Source: Larix kaempferi
Lineage: Eukaryota > Streptophyta > Pinopsida > Pinales > Pinaceae
Assembly: GCA_027924585.1 (NCBI GenBank)
Contig: BSBM01000965.1
Coordinates: 1,178,001-1,242,000, forward strand
Direction: 5' to 3'
DNA: 64,000 bases
Position numbers and translations under genes: made by a program. The stretch's first letter is position 1. Each line of letters starts with the position of its first letter. Below are positions 32,266 to 45,100 of this stretch, piece after piece. The notes below the pieces were generated by a model. The model did no database searches, was not told the origin of the DNA, and saw nothing but the letters and a program-made list of their open reading frames with translations.

Positions 32266-32785
32266 TGTTATGGCAGAATCAATTAAGAATAAACAGAATG
32301 AGCAAAGTAGGATTACACTACACAGATAATAACAAATACGCACAGACAAAATGCAGGAATGCAAACTATCTTCTATTGATTCATGTAAAACAGGTAAATC
32401 ATTCATTGATGTATGTTACAATATTATACATGCTTATATAGATTTATGAGATGCTTGGGTGCCTTCCCGTTACGTTTAGTTACAAAGAAGAAGTTAGAAC
32501 GGTTCAACAGTTCAACCGTTACAATCGACTAGAAGACAGAGAGGCAGTCTGTCGAAGTTCGACAGTCATTGTCACATGTCGACGCTGCTTGTCGATGTTG
32601 CAAACTGTGAGTCTGCTGAACATGTTGAAGGTGCGAATGTGTCGAGGTGTGTCAAAGTCGAGACTCGTCGGAGTTGTGTCGAGTTCGGAACCTATCGGAG
32701 CTAATATGTCAGAGATAACTTGTCGAGTTGAAGTCGTGTCAAATTTTCATCAATGTTGATGACTTGCCAGCTGCGATGCAGATCA
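32266..32785 (-). repeat. 3' LTR of a chromovirus-like gypsy element
   Basis: Plus-strand ends TGTTATGGCAG and GCAGATCA (520 bp), with a purine-rich tract on the minus strand directly upstream (AAGGAAGGAGGTT at 32786-32799). It contains many GTCGA-type words. The 5' LTR is missing, so the borders are inferred from TG...CA ends and the PPT. Confidence 0.55.
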
Positions 32786-32859
32786 AACCTCCTTCCTTAA
32801 GAAATAATGGACCCCATTCTTTTCTCGCGAAGGTGAGGAAACTTGTCGGTTAATTCAGT

Positions 32860-33417
32860 AACAGAGTACCACTTTCCTTGAGATGGGATCTCGCGAGCCA
32901 TGGCAACCTAAAACAAGGGAATTGTGTTCATCCTTGTATGGCATACTCATCGTCCCACAATGGTGTCGCAAGGAAGAGGCTCTTGAACATCTGGATGGAT
33001 GTATTCGAGTTCTGCTGTCTACAAGTCATTCTGTTCCAACAAGGGTGCATGGTATGGTCGAAGTAGATCAACATTGAATACTGGATGCAAACCCAGGCAT
33101 GTAGGAATGTCGAGCTAGAAAGCATTTTCTCCAATCCGTCGAAGAATACTGTACGGACCATATCGCAAAGGCTTGAGCTTCTTGAATGGTCCTGTGAAGT
33201 GCTCCTTCTTGATATGTAACCAGACCTTATCCCCAATTTGAAATGAATGAGGAATACGATGCTCGTCGTGTCGGGCCTTAGCTTTCTCGCTTTCTCTGTG
33301 CAACATTTCCTGTGCTTGCTTCTGGATGTTGTATATCTTATCTCTAAACTTGACTGCTTTATAAACTTCTCGCTGGCTGTAGTCGGTGTCGCTTGGCTGT
33401 TTCGAGGAGTTGATCAA
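32860..33417 (-). pseudogene. Gypsy integrase C-terminus with degenerate chromodomain-like tail
   Basis: The minus-strand frame 33115-33417 reads the integrase C-terminal region (KARHDEHR, GDKVWLHIKKE, KKLKPLRYGPYSILRRIGENAF). This is the module after the catalytic core that precedes the chromodomain in chromoviruses. Sequence to 32860 continues with GLHPVFNVDLLRPY, then a broken segment (REIPSQGKWYSV) that looks like a worn chromodomain, with several stops. Chromodomains steer integration to marked chromatin. The chromodomain call is tentative. Confidence 0.7.
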
Positions 33418-33435
33418 GGCGATGGGCCCTGAGGG

Positions 33436-34900
33436 ATGAAATCTGTAACAAACTTAAAATGGACTCTCGCCTGTAGAGCTATGTTGAGAACAATTATAGT
33501 TGTGGTGGATGTATGGAATACTTTCATCCCATGTGCATCGATGTTGGTGATTGTACATGCGAAGCAGTTGTACTACCAAGCGATTCACAACTTCCTCCTG
33601 TCCGTCGGTCTGAGGATGGAAAGTTGTCGACAATGAGAGTCGTGTGTCTAGCAATTTTTAAAAGGTCTTCCAAAAAATGTTGATGAATCTAGCATCTCGG
33701 TTGGAAATAATGGTTGTGGGTAAACCAAAGCGTTTCCAAAGATGTGCAAAGAAGAGTTGAGCTGTCTACTGCATTGTCGTGGTCTTCTTACATGGTATGA
33801 GAATGGCCATCTTGGAAAATCAGTCGACTACTACTAATATCACATCATGCTAATGTTTGGTAGTAGGATAACCCGTCAAGTAGTCCATAGAAATAGATTC
33901 CCATGGTCAACTAAGAACAGGAAGAGGGGTATATAATCCCTGTCGTCGATTAGGTGGATTAGCAATGGAACAAACCACGCATGATCGAATGTACTTGTTG
34001 ATGTCAAATTTAAGTGTAGGCCAAAAGAAATACTTCTACAAAATATCTAGTGTCTTTGCTACTCCAAAGTGTCTTGCATTCTTGCTGTAGTGCATGTCCC
34101 AAATGAGCCGTTGTCGGTGCTCACCAGTCGGTACACAAAGTTGTCCAAGATTGTATAGCAAGGTGTCTTTCAGGAAATAGTCGGAGTTTGAGGTCGACGA
34201 CTTGTTAGTCTGTAACTGTCGGTAGACTGCTGAGAAGTCGTTGTCATCCTCATACAACTGTGGCCAAGTGCTCGTGTTGTATCCCTGCATACTCATCACT
34301 ATAAAAAGGAGAGTAATGGGTGGTCGACTGAGGCAATTGGCGACGGTGTTAGCTTTAACTTTCTGATACTTAATCACCAAATGGAATTGTTTTAGGTAAT
34401 TAATCCACTTGAGTTGTCGGTTTGTGTACAACTTTGATTGTGTGTGGATTGTGTTGGAGCGAACTGTATAGGATTATGATTAGTGAGAATGACCGTTTCA
34501 TTTCCAAGGATGTAATGCCTCCATTGCTTGAGAGCTTGCTCAATGGCGTACAGTTATTTTTCGTACGTCGAGTATCTTCTAACTCTGTCATTAAAAGTCT
34601 CGGAATGAAAAGAGACAGCGTGACTAGAGTGAGTGATCACTGCTCCCAAGGCATAGTCTGATGCATTTATCTCAATCTCAAAGGGCTGATGCAAATCAGG
34701 TAACACAAGTACTGGTGCAGTGCAGAGCTCGTGTTTGAGCTATTCAAAAGCTGCTTGTTGTGTTGTTGTCCACTAGAAGACAATTTTCCTGTTTCCCTTC
34801 GTCAATTGATTCAAGGCTAGGCTATGTGACTAAAGCCGAGTATGAACCGTCGATAAAAATTCACCAAACCAAGAAAACTTCTTAGTTCTTGAATGCTTCT
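33436..34900 (-). pseudogene. Gypsy integrase core and RNase H fragments
   Basis: 33454-33654 carries the third catalytic block of integrase (TTFHPQTDGQEEVVNR). 34036-34431 carries the RNase H end and linker (QFHLVIKYQKVKANTVANCLSR) and the zinc-binding start of integrase (MHYSKNARHFGVAKT). The region between is decayed. The frames belong to the same minus-strand element as the RT on the right. The usual DALSR-type motif reads NCLSR. Confidence 0.7.
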
Positions 34901-34962
34901 AGGAATGGGCCAATATTTGAGGATGTGTACTTTTTTCTAGGTCGATGTGAATTCCTACAGAG

Positions 34963-35590
34963 TCAATTACATACCCCAAAACATTTGACGCTGTTCATTG
35001 CAAAAGAGCACTTGTCCATGTTTAGATAAAGCCAATGTTGTTGGAGAGTGTTGAGGACTTGTGTAATATGTCTGACATGTTCTTCCCATGATCGACTGAA
35101 AATCAATATATAATCGAGGTAGATAATAACCCATTTTCCGATGAAAGGTTGAAGAAGGTTATCCATATGTCGCATGAAGGTTGCAGGTGCATTGGTTAAG
35201 CTGAAAGGCATGACTAACCATTCAAATAATACTTCCTTGGTTTTGAAAGTAGTTTTACACACATTTGAGGGCTCGATTGGAATCTAATGGTATCCCGACT
35301 TGAGGTCGAGCTTAGTAAAGAATTTAGCACCTTTTAGATAGTCGATGAGCACGTTTATCAGCGGCAGAGGGTACCGATTCTTCACCGATATTTTGTTGAG
35401 AGCTCTGTAGTCGATGCACATGTGGCAAGTCCTGTCTTTCTTTGAAACTAGGACAACTGGACTTCCACAGGGAGAGGAGTTGGGTCGGATATGACCTTTG
35501 TTGATTAATTCTTGGATCTATCTGTGAATCTCTTGATTTTCGAGAATGGATCTTCTATAAACAGATGCAGAGATCTCTTCTGGGAAGATT
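34963..35590 (-). pseudogene. Gypsy reverse transcriptase fragment, 5' truncated
   Basis: The minus strand reads [49 protein letters not shown] and then FEWLVMPFSLTNAPATF. The catalytic box is YLDY instead of YLDD, so the second Asp is lost. An in-frame TAG interrupts the GYHQI block. At about 35590 the homology ends abruptly against the plus-strand copia fragment, so gag and protease are missing. Confidence 0.8.
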
Positions 35591-35593
35591 ATA

Positions 35594-36208
35594 GTGAAAG
35601 GGTTTGAAAACCATGCCTCAAAGGAATATGATTTATCTCACTTTTTTCCATACTCTCTACCTACTCCATTGGAATCTGATGAAGATCAGACTGATGTCTC
35701 TTCTAATGATCCAGTTTTAGATTCTAAAGATGAGGACCAATATCTTGATATTGAGTATGAATTTCAAGAAGATCTAGATCTAGATCCAACACCTGCTCCA
35801 AATCGATGGCCAAGGCCAATATGGGATCACAAAGTCCTTGAAATTGATGGGAACATAGCTAGGGATCCATATGACTATAGAACACACATATCTTGGCATC
35901 ATGCAATCCTTGCACTATGTCATACATATCCACTTCTCTCAAAGAGGTTCTACATGATAGTGGGGTTTGATCCACGATATTTCAAAGAGAATTTCCCTGA
36001 TGGATGTACAACCAATTACAAGTCTCGGTTGGTTGAAAAAGGGTACTCAAGGGTTCATGATTTGGACTACATTGAGCCATTTGCTCCAGTAGAAAAGATG
36101 GTTTCTAAAATACTTGTTTTGGAAAATACAGCTTCGACACAACGAGAGCTACATCAGAGGAGCAGAACTCTGAGGACATATAATGGAAAAATAGTAGGGC
36201 CTTGGTAA
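35594..36208 (+). pseudogene. Plus-strand copia RT scrap with internal deletion, chimeric 3' end
   Basis: A 204-codon open frame. Residues about 1-130 resemble the linker between integrase and RT in plant copia (DPTPAPNRWPRPIWDHKV, LCHTYPLLSKRFY). After residue 140 it jumps to the RT block KSRLVEKGYSRV and FAPVEKMVSKILVLE. The part of RT that normally precedes this block is missing, so an internal deletion is likely. The last 15 codons or so run into the tandem array sequence. Its strand is opposite to all neighbours. It is open, but too incomplete to encode an enzyme. Confidence 0.65.
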
Positions 36209-36313
36209 CTGAGACCAAAGGTCACCCGGTACAACAATCTAAATAAAAGTGAGGAAAGAGGGAAAACCTAGTGGGAACAAAACCTCCCCTCAAGATAGAC
36301 TGTAAAAAGCTAA

Positions 36314-37669
36314 TCAACCATGTGCATCACTCACCCCAAGAAGGGATCGATGGTAATTGAACATCTTCACCGAGAAAGCATCTATCAGCAAGAAATGGAT
36401 TTGTGTGATGCTTGATTCAATTTCTGTAGGTATCTTCCTCTTGGGAAGAAGTGGATCATGCTCCAAAAACATGTGCTTGATTTCTCCTTCATTGGATGCA
36501 AGCGAATCTGGAGGATTCCTGAACTTTCTCTTCAGACCAAACACGGTGAGAAGAAATCCAAAAATATGAAGATCATTCTGGAACATGTGATTCGAACCAA
36601 CTGAGGTAGGATCAGCTCCATTCAGATCTAATTGATCTTGAAACTTGAATTTCTGATCAGTGGAAGTTAAATCGGCTCCAAGAATTGATAGATGGTTTCT
36701 TGTGATATCCTTTGAACCAGCAAAGGTGAGATCAAAACCAAATGAACCATGGCATGATGGTGGTGTCTTGGGCTCAGAATCAGCTCCAAGAATTGATAGA
36801 TGGTTTCTTATGATCTCCTTTCAACCAGCAGGGGTGAGATCAAAACCAAAATCACAAAAATGTGCATGAGACCTGAACCCAAGCGAATGGTAGTGTCCTC
36901 CATATTCAGTGAAAATATGGGAACATGTTCCAATGATCAAATTGAAGTATCGAGAAATCATGTTATCAAGGAGGGCGAATGCATCACCTCCAAAATCTGA
37001 TTTAACCTCCAAAACATTTAGTAGATCATCATTCTACACATTAGAAAGCTCATGAGAAGTAGAGATTTCGAAACTCTCTTCAACTTATAGAGTAGTAGCT
37101 GACATATATTTCTCAGAATTCGAAATAGAAAATGGACCAGCTCCATCAGTTGAGTTAATTTCATCTACATCAGCTACATGGGAAGGGGACAATTCGAAAC
37201 TATCTCCAACTTATAGAGCAACAGAGAAAGGAATGTCTTCAACATGAATTTTCTGTGTTGAATCTGCAGCTTCTTCATCTTGAACAAATTCATCATGAGA
37301 GATGCTTGAGGCCGAAAGATAATTATAGAGAAAAGTATAGGAAGTATCATTGGGATTGTTCTCCAAATGGCTAGCATCATCCTCTTCCTTCTTCTCTCCA
37401 AATAATCTGTCCAATCTGGTCCAGAGATCACTTGGATGTTCATCAATATTAATGAGATACTCCATACTGGAAAGCATAGCAGTACATAATGCTCCTAAGG
37501 CTTTGTCACAATCATCTATCCAAGCATCTTCCTCTTCATAGGAAGCAAAATCTCTCTTAACAAAAATACATATATCGAAAAGACCATATCTCTTCAAATA
37601 TGATGTCATATTTGGTTTCCACTCATCATAGTATAGTGGAAAGAGAGAAGGAATTTATTTCAGATACAT
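36314..37669 (-). pseudogene. Array unit A Gag-like frame
   Basis: One minus-strand frame from ATG 37667-37669 to stop 36314-36316, broken by nonsense codons, the first at codon 5. The N-terminal part matches copia Gag starts (YDEWKPNMTSYLKRYGLFDI, DKALGALCTAMLSSMEYL, DLWTRLDRLFGEKKEED). An acidic region and then a repeat-rich part follow (FGFDLT...NHLSIL repeated about every 35-40 residues; LKRKFRNPPDSLASNEGEIK; FLEHDPLLPKRKIPTE). The second half matches no retroelement domain I know. No zinc knuckle, protease or RT. Confidence 0.65.
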
Positions 37670-37996
37670 GGAAACTGTTGTTGGATTCTGAATCTACTGC
37701 TACAACTGCATAAAACTGCTGCAACTGCAGAAACTTTGAATAACCTGCAAAAAAAATGAAGTTTGGCTCGGTTTTGTTGCAAAATTTAAAGAACACGACT
37801 TTAGGATAGTGAGAACTTTTATCCTGATCCTTCACACCTATCTCGACCTCGCTGGATTGCTCCAATGAATTCAAGGCAATAGCACCAGGATTTGTTGTGG
37901 AAATCCAGAGGCTTCTAGTTCCCTACTGAAAAACAACTGCTCAATAAACTGTTGCTATTGCTGCAACTTGAAAAGTTGTAACAAGTTCTGATACCA

Positions 37997-38690
37997 TGTG
38001 AAATTCCACAGGTGGAGATCACTTTAGCTTGAAAAAACATCACAATTTAACTCAATAATTGCAGAGAAGAATATACAGAAGATGATCAAAATTCACACAT
38101 GAAACTCAAAAATGTGAGAAACTGTTGTTAATACATTCATCAGTTGTAAGCTGGAAAAACATTGACAATACAATAAAATGAATTTGATATTATCCAAGGT
38201 GATTCGAATTCTCCTCAAGGCATGGATTGGACTGCATTGGAACCATCTCCCAATCATGTGTAGTGACCACTGATAGTCAAAGATCAGTCAATGTGAGTCT
38301 AACTGAGTCCAACTGATGCATGTGGGCACAAATATAGGGAAGGAGACTCCAAGGAGGGAGCATTCTAGATGTTAGTGGTCAAGTAGAGTTACTCTAATCT
38401 CTGTAGCAGTCAATCTAAGAGCTACTGTCAATTAACTGAGTAATCATTCCTCAAAAGAAGGAACTGATCCCAAAATCATGGAAGTGATTGATAGATCTCC
38501 TAAATCAATGGAAGAGGGTGCAATTTTCACTCAATGATGAGAACAAGGGCGCATCAATGGCTATGAAGCATAATAATGATCAAAAACACGCTCTAGGGGG
38601 CCAAAAACTAGGGACTAGGTGTTGGAAGGTTACCATATTGATGACTGGATGCATGCAAATACAAATGATCAAGTTAAGAATATTCCAACA
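37997..38690 (-). repeat. Array LTR 1 (between units A and B)
   Basis: 694 bp, starts TGTGAAATTCC and ends TATTCCAACA. PBS TGGTATCAGAAC (minus) at 37985-37996 on the left, PPT CCCCCCC on the right. Both A and B use it. Confidence 0.88.
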
Positions 38691-38855
38691 CCCCCCCACA
38701 AGCTGAAGTATGAGGAAATATAACTGAAAAAATAGTAGGGCCCTAGTAACTAAGACCAAAGGTCACCCCACACAACAATCTAAATAAAAGTGAGGAAAGA
38801 GGGAAAACCAAGTGGGAACAAACCCCGCCCCTCAAGATAGACTGTAAAAAGATAA

Positions 38856-40058
38856 TCAACCTTTTGCATCACTCAACCCAATAAGGGATCGGAGGTAAGT
38901 GAAATTCTTCACCGATAAAGCATATGTCGGCAATAAATGGATCTGTGTGATGCTTGATGCAATTTCTGGATGTATCTTCCTCTTGGGAAGAAGTGGATCA
39001 TGCTCCAAAAACATGTGCTTGATTTCTCCTTCATTAGATGCAAACGAATCTGGAGCATTCCTGAACTTTCTCTTCAGACCAAACATGGTCAGAACAAATC
39101 CAAAAATATGAATATCATTCTGGAAAATGTGATTTGAACCAACTGGGGCAGGATCAAGTCCAGACAGATCTAATTGCTCTTGAAACTTGAACTTCTTATC
39201 AGTGGAAGTTAAATCAACTCCAAGAATTGATAGATGGTTTATTGTGATATCCTTTGAACCAGCAGAGGTGAGATCAAAACCAAATGAACCATGACATGAT
39301 GGTGCTGTCTTAGACTTCAAATCAGCTCCAAGAATTGATAGATGGTTTCTTATGATCTCCTTTCAACCAGTAGGGGTGAGATCAAAACCAAAATCACAAA
39401 AATGTGCATGAGACCAGAACCCAAGCGAATGGTAGTGTCCTCCATATTTAGTGAAACTCTGAGAACATGTTCCAATCATCGAATTGAAGTATATAGAAAG
39501 CATGTTATCAAGGAGGGCAAATGCATCACCTCCAAAATCTGATTTAACCTCCAAAACATTTAGTAGATCATCCTTCTGCACATTAGAAAGCTCATGAGAA
39601 GTAGAGATTTCAAAACTCTCTTCAACTTATAGAGTAGTAGCTTACATATATTTCTCAGAATTCGAAATAGAATATGGATCAGCTCCATCAATTGAGTTAC
39701 TTTCATCTGCATCAACTACATGGGAAGGGGACAATTCGAAACTGTCTTCAACTTCTAGAGCAACAGAGAAAGGAATGTCTTCAACATGAATTTTATGTGT
39801 TGAATCTGCAGCTTCTTCTTCATCTTCAACAGCTTCATCATGAGAGATGATTGAGGCTGAAACATAATTAGAGAGAACACTGTAGGAAGTATCATTGGGA
39901 TTGTTCTCCAAATGGCTAGCATTATCCTCTTCCTTCTGCTCTCCAAATAATTTGTCCAATATGGTCCAGAGATCACTTGAATGTTCATCAAGATTAATGA
40001 GGTACTCCATACTAGAAAGCATAGCAGTACATAATTCTCCTAAGGCTCTGTCACAATC
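38856..40058 (-). pseudogene. Array unit B Gag-like frame, 3' part
   Basis: It continues the frame that starts at ATG 47497-47499 on the far side of the copia insertion. It contains MLSSMEYLINLDEHSSDLW, the acidic region, and the FGFDLT/NHLSIL repeats, ending at 38856. The frame is broken by a TAA shared with all four units and a TGA (39363-39365) shared with units A and D but not C. The insertion removed nothing except adding the CAATC duplication. Confidence 0.65.
40054..40058. repeat. Target-site duplication CAATC, left
   Basis: Repeated at 47339-47343, directly outside the two LTRs of the copia-3 element. Confidence 0.92.
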
Positions 40059-40665
40059 TGTTAAATTTTGAGTATTAATTCACAATACTATAGGATCTTT
40101 GCTGAGAGAATAACATCTACAGTATATCAATGCATGACAATCATAATATGACAAGCATCACAAGCATCACAAGAATCAAAAGCATAGAGACAAGAGACAC
40201 AGAGTTTCCGTGGGGAAAACCCTAAGGTGAAAAACCCCACAACTTCCTCAGAGATAGAGAGAGCAATGGCTCAACCAAAATACAACCAAATAACACTGAG
40301 ATAGTCTCCTAGCAGATGATCCTCCTCCTCCTCACTAGTGCGCCACTTTCAGATAGATAGTGAGTTACTTTTCTGAGTGAGTAAAATAGAGATCTCCTAT
40401 CTCTATTTATACTCACCTTTTTGCCCAGTGACCTTATGGGGCCGACTTGTCTACTTAGATACATCCACATTATATTGTATATAATTCCGAGCCGACCCCA
40501 AATGGTGGTCTAATAACCCATCGGCAAGTACACACACTTGCGACACTTGTCAATCCACATGACGACACTTCCTTATAGAGGAATAACACATCTCTTATAA
40601 GGGTACAATAAATATATATAAAATATACAGATGAAATACATTCTGAAGTTACATATACATCAACA
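40059..40665 (-). repeat. 3' LTR of copia-3
   Basis: 607 bp, TGTTAAATTTTGAG...ACATCAACA, followed by the PPT on the right. Confidence 0.94.
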
Positions 40666-40678
40666 CTCCCTCTTAACT
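40666..40678 (-). other. PPT of copia-3
   Basis: The minus strand AGTTAAGAGGGAG is directly before the LTR start TGTTGATG. Confidence 0.8.
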
Positions 40679-40920
40679 AGGAAGGTATTTCTCGACACAG
40701 ATCTACTAGACAAGTCTTCTTCTATGGATCATCGTCATTGATGCATCGTCATCATCATCATCACTGCTGCTGCTATCTCAACCAATCTTTGACTCTACTC
40801 GTCATAGGAAGTTCTACAGAGCCAGTCCTTTTTCATACTGGATGTAGGCCTGCCATCTGCAGGTCTTCATCATCACTGGCCATACTGTGGAATCCTCAGG
40901 ACTTATTACGTGCGTCACAA

Positions 40921-41405
40921 AACCTGGCTGCAGCATCCCAGGATATTACGAGCACTTAGCTCTACCTGTAGGATCTCCCAGGAGCACATTACATGTGACC
41001 CATCACAAAACCTGGCTGAAGCATTCCAGGCTGTTATGAGCACGCAGCTCTACCTGTCGGATCTCCCAGGAGCACATTACATGTGATCTCACCACAAAAC
41101 CTGGCTGAAGCATCTGAGGCCTTTTTCATCCTGTCCAGATCTCCCAGGAGCAAATTACATGCCATAGGACAAAACCTCACAAGAGCATCTGCCAGATATC
41201 CTAGGGCACCGAATTACATGCCATAGGCAAAACCTCGAAAGACTATCTGCAGATCTCCCAGGGCACAAATTACATGTCCTCCCAAGCAAAACCTCACAAG
41301 AGCATTTGCCAGATGTCCCAGGGCACCAAATTACATGCCATAGGCAAAACCTCGAAAGACCATCTGCAAATCTCCCAGGGCACAAATTACATGCTTTCCT
41401 GCACA
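40921..41405. repeat. Tandem repeats in the copia-3 3' region, set 1
   Basis: Two imperfect periods. Roughly 100-bp units contain AAAACCTGGCTGAAGCAT and GGATCTCCCAGGAGCACATTACATGTGA (about 40921-41110). Roughly 115-bp units contain CAAAACCTCACAAGAGCAT, GCACCAAATTACATGCCATA and CGAAAGACCATCTGCA (about 41165-41400). The unit types share the CCCAGG...ATTACATG core. Non-coding. Confidence 0.8.
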
Positions 41406-41594
41406 ACCTGATCCACGGCCACAAAGTATCATCTGATACTCATCAAACATCATCCTGATGTACACATGATCATCCTGATCATCATCACTGCAACATCCTG
41501 CTGCATGTCATCTGGAGAAGCTCGTCATCCACGATCATCCTGATCATACAATGCATCCATCTGATGCACACCAAGTATCCACCTGATACATACA

Positions 41595-42010
41595 TAGGTA
41601 CATGATCCACACAATGTATCCATCAGCATACATGATCTATCTGATCATACACAGATACATGATCCACACAATGTATCCATCAACATACATGATCATACAA
41701 AGATACATGATCCACACAGTGTATCCATCAACATACATGATCTACCTGATCATACAAAGATACATGATCCACACAATGTATCCATCAGCATCCAACATGA
41801 TGCGTACATACAAAATACATACACATGATCCAAACGATCATATCCAGCATCCAACATGATGCGTATACAAAATACATACACATGATCCAACCAATCATAT
41901 CCAGCATCCAACATGATGCGTATACAAAATACATACACGTGATCCAACCGATCATATCCAGCATCCAACATGATGCGTACATACATACATATAATGATCC
42001 AACTAATCAT
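41595..42010. repeat. Tandem repeats in the copia-3 3' region, set 2
   Basis: About four units of about 50 bp built on GATACATGATCCACACAATGTATCCATCA (41600-41790), then about four units of about 57 bp built on ATACACATGATCCAACCAATC and CCAGCATCCAACATGATGCG (41790-42000). They share the CATGATCCA core. The repeats generate spurious ORFs in several frames. Confidence 0.85.
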
Positions 42011-42125
42011 ATCCAAGCAGAAACCAGAACATCATCCTGATGCTCATCATCCAGCGCTTACATCCACAGCCATGTGAAGGATCCCCCTTCCAACATGCTT
42101 GGAATGGCTTCAGCAAATGTGTCCA

Positions 42126-45100
42126 TCACTTCTTCCTCGAAGTATCCTCGATCTGAAGCACGCCAAGCCTCTCTCTGAAGTACTCGAACTTCACCCTGGC
42201 TAGTGGCTTTGTCAGCACATCTGCAATCTGCTCGTCCGTCGCAACATACAGGAGCTTCACAGCTCCTCTCTGCACCATATCCCTGATATAGTGATATTTG
42301 ATCTCTATGTGTTTCGACCTGTCATGAAACATTGGGTTCTCGCACAGCTTCACACAACTCTGGTTATCACAGAAGATACCAGTAGCATCCAACGGGAGAT
42401 CAAATAACTCAAACAGTAGCTTCCGTAGCCATACTGCCTCACAACTAGCTGAACAGGCTGCAACATACTTTGCCTCAACTGTACTCAGTGCTACGCAGGA
42501 CTGCTTCCTGCTAAACCAAGAGATCACACCTGATCCCATACTGAAGCAGCACCCAGATGTGCTCTTCCTATCTGCAGCACTTCCAGCCCAATCTGAATCA
42601 ACATAACCCTGCAAGTTAAACTTTTGATTCACTTCATACTTGAGCCCATAATCCACTGTACCCTTCAGGTACCTCAGAACATGCTTTACAGCAACCAGGT
42701 GAACACTCCTCGGATCCGTCAGGAATTGGCTCAATGTGTTCACAGCAAAGCAAATGTCTGGTCTCGTGTTCGTCAGGTACATCAAGGACCCAATCATCTG
42801 ACGATACATGGAGACATCAACCGGCTCAAATGAAGCATCACACAGAAGCTTCAGATTCGATGCCATAGGTGTGGCCATGGCCTTGCAATCCATCATCCCA
42901 AATCTCTTCAGGATATCTACTGTGTACTTCCCTTGACCAAGGAAGATCCCACCTGCACTCTGCCACACCTCCATGCCTAGGAAATAGTGCATCATTCCCA
43001 AATCTTTCATATCGAATTCAGCAGCAAGCTTCCTCTTAGTATCTGCAATCAGTCTGTCATCTCCTGTTACAAATAAGTCATCCACATACAGGAGTAGAAT
43101 CACAGGATTCCCTTCCACAACCTTGTAGTAAAGGTTGGAATCTGCTTTACTCTTGGTAAAACCCAAACTAGATAGGAAACTGTCCATCCTACCATACCAA
43201 GTTCTGGGAGCTTGCTTCAAGCCATACAAGCCTTTCTTCAGTCTGCACACATATGACTCCCTGTCATGTATTTCAAAACCAAGTGGTTGTTCCACATATA
43301 CTTCCTCTTCTACTACACCATTCAAGAAAGCAGTCTTGACATCCATCTGGTGTATTTTCCATTTCATAGCTGCAGCTAGGGCAAGTACTGTTCTGATTGA
43401 AGTATACCTGGCTACAGGTGCAAAAGTTTCTTCATAATCTATTCCCTCTTTCTGAGAGAATCCACAAGCTATGAATCTTGCTTTGTATTTCTCCACACTG
43501 CCATCTGCAGCATGCTTGATTTTGAAGATCCATTTAGAAGTCACAACAGACTTCACTTTAGGTCTTGGGACAACATCCCAAACATCATTCTTCATTATTG
43601 ATTGGTATTCCTCAACCATGGCATCCTTCCATTCTTTCTTTTCTGCTGCTTCTTCATAACTGGAAGGCTCTTTGTTCATAATGTCACAGAGTAAAGCAAC
43701 ATAGATGGTCTGTGATCTAGTTCTTTTCTTTGCTCTGTGTTCTTCTTCTGGAATACCAAATCTTTCTACATCTTGTATGAGCTCTCTAGCCCATACGGGT
43801 TTCCTCTTGTGAGAGTTATCCTCACCGAGTGGATCTACAGGTTCTTGTGGATCTTCAAACTCACGAATAGCTTCTGGAACTGCTTCAGTCATGGGAGTGT
43901 CCTGAAATCTTGTTTCCTTAGGTTCTTCATAAACTTCAGTAGGTGCCTTCCTTGATTTGATGAATGTTGAGTTTTCATCAAATGTTACGTCCCTGCTGAC
44001 ATCAATCTTCTTGAACCCTGGAAAGTATATTCTGTAAGCCTTCGAGCTTTCACTGTAACCCACAAAGATACCCTTATTTCCTGAAGGATCTAGTTTAGTC
44101 CTCTTTTCCTTTGGGACATGAGTGTATACTAGACAACCAAATATTCTGAGATGACTGACTTCAGGTTTCTTACCAGAAAAGACCTCTTCTAGTGTCTTGT
44201 TGTCCAATATCTTGTGGGGTGTTCTGTTCTGCACATATACAGCTGTTCTAGCTACTTTTGCCCATAGATGCATAGGAAGATCCTGGTCATGCAGCATTGC
44301 CCTTGCTGCTTCCATGATAGTTCTGTTCTTCCTTTCTGCAACACCATTTTGTTGAGGATTATACAGAGCAGTCAACTCCCTCTTAATCCCTGAATCACTG
44401 CAAAGCTTCTTGAAGTCATTTGAGGTGAATTCTCCACCATTGTCAGATCTGAATGTCTTGATCTTCTTGTTAGTTTGATTCTCCATCAAGGTGTTGAATT
44501 CCTTGAATTTATCAAGCACCTCATCTTTGCCCTTCAAGAAGTATATCAAAGTCTTCATGGAGAAGTCATCAATAAATGAGACATAGTAAACATACCCACT
44601 CAGGGAACTGGATGACATAGGGCCACATACATCTGAGTGGATGATTTCCAGGATGTCTTTTGCCTTGCTTTCACTGCTTGGGAAAGCCTTCTTAATGTTC
44701 TTACCTTTTGCACATCCTTTGCAAACACCTTCATGTTTGGTCTTGATTTCAGGAAGACCCTCTACTGCCTTGCTTGCAATTGGAAGTGCCCTATAGTGCA
44801 TATGAGCAAGTCTTCTATGCCAAAGTTCACTTGGCTCCATGGATTCATGCACCATGGCATGTTCAGGTTGTCCCTTCAATTTATACAAGCCTCCCTCTTG
44901 CTCTCCAATCACTACTGCATCATTTATGGTCTTTCCCTTTGGCCACATTAGGACTTGGCCATCCACAAATGCAACCCTCATACCTTTTGCATCCAATGCA
45001 GAAATGGAGAGTAAGTTCTTCTTGAGTCCAGGCCCATAAAGGACTTCTTTCATCTTCAAAGATTTTCTAGAATCTAGGTTGTAGGAGGCTTCACCACTTC

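Noticed and set aside
41595-42010. CRISPR-like array
   Set aside because: The units are contiguous tandem repeats without unique spacers, inside a plant retrotransposon.
40921-42040. ORFs in the copia-3 3' repeats (for example 41155-41424 and 41602-41859)
   Set aside because: Repetitive peptides in several frames on both strands caused by tandem DNA repeats.
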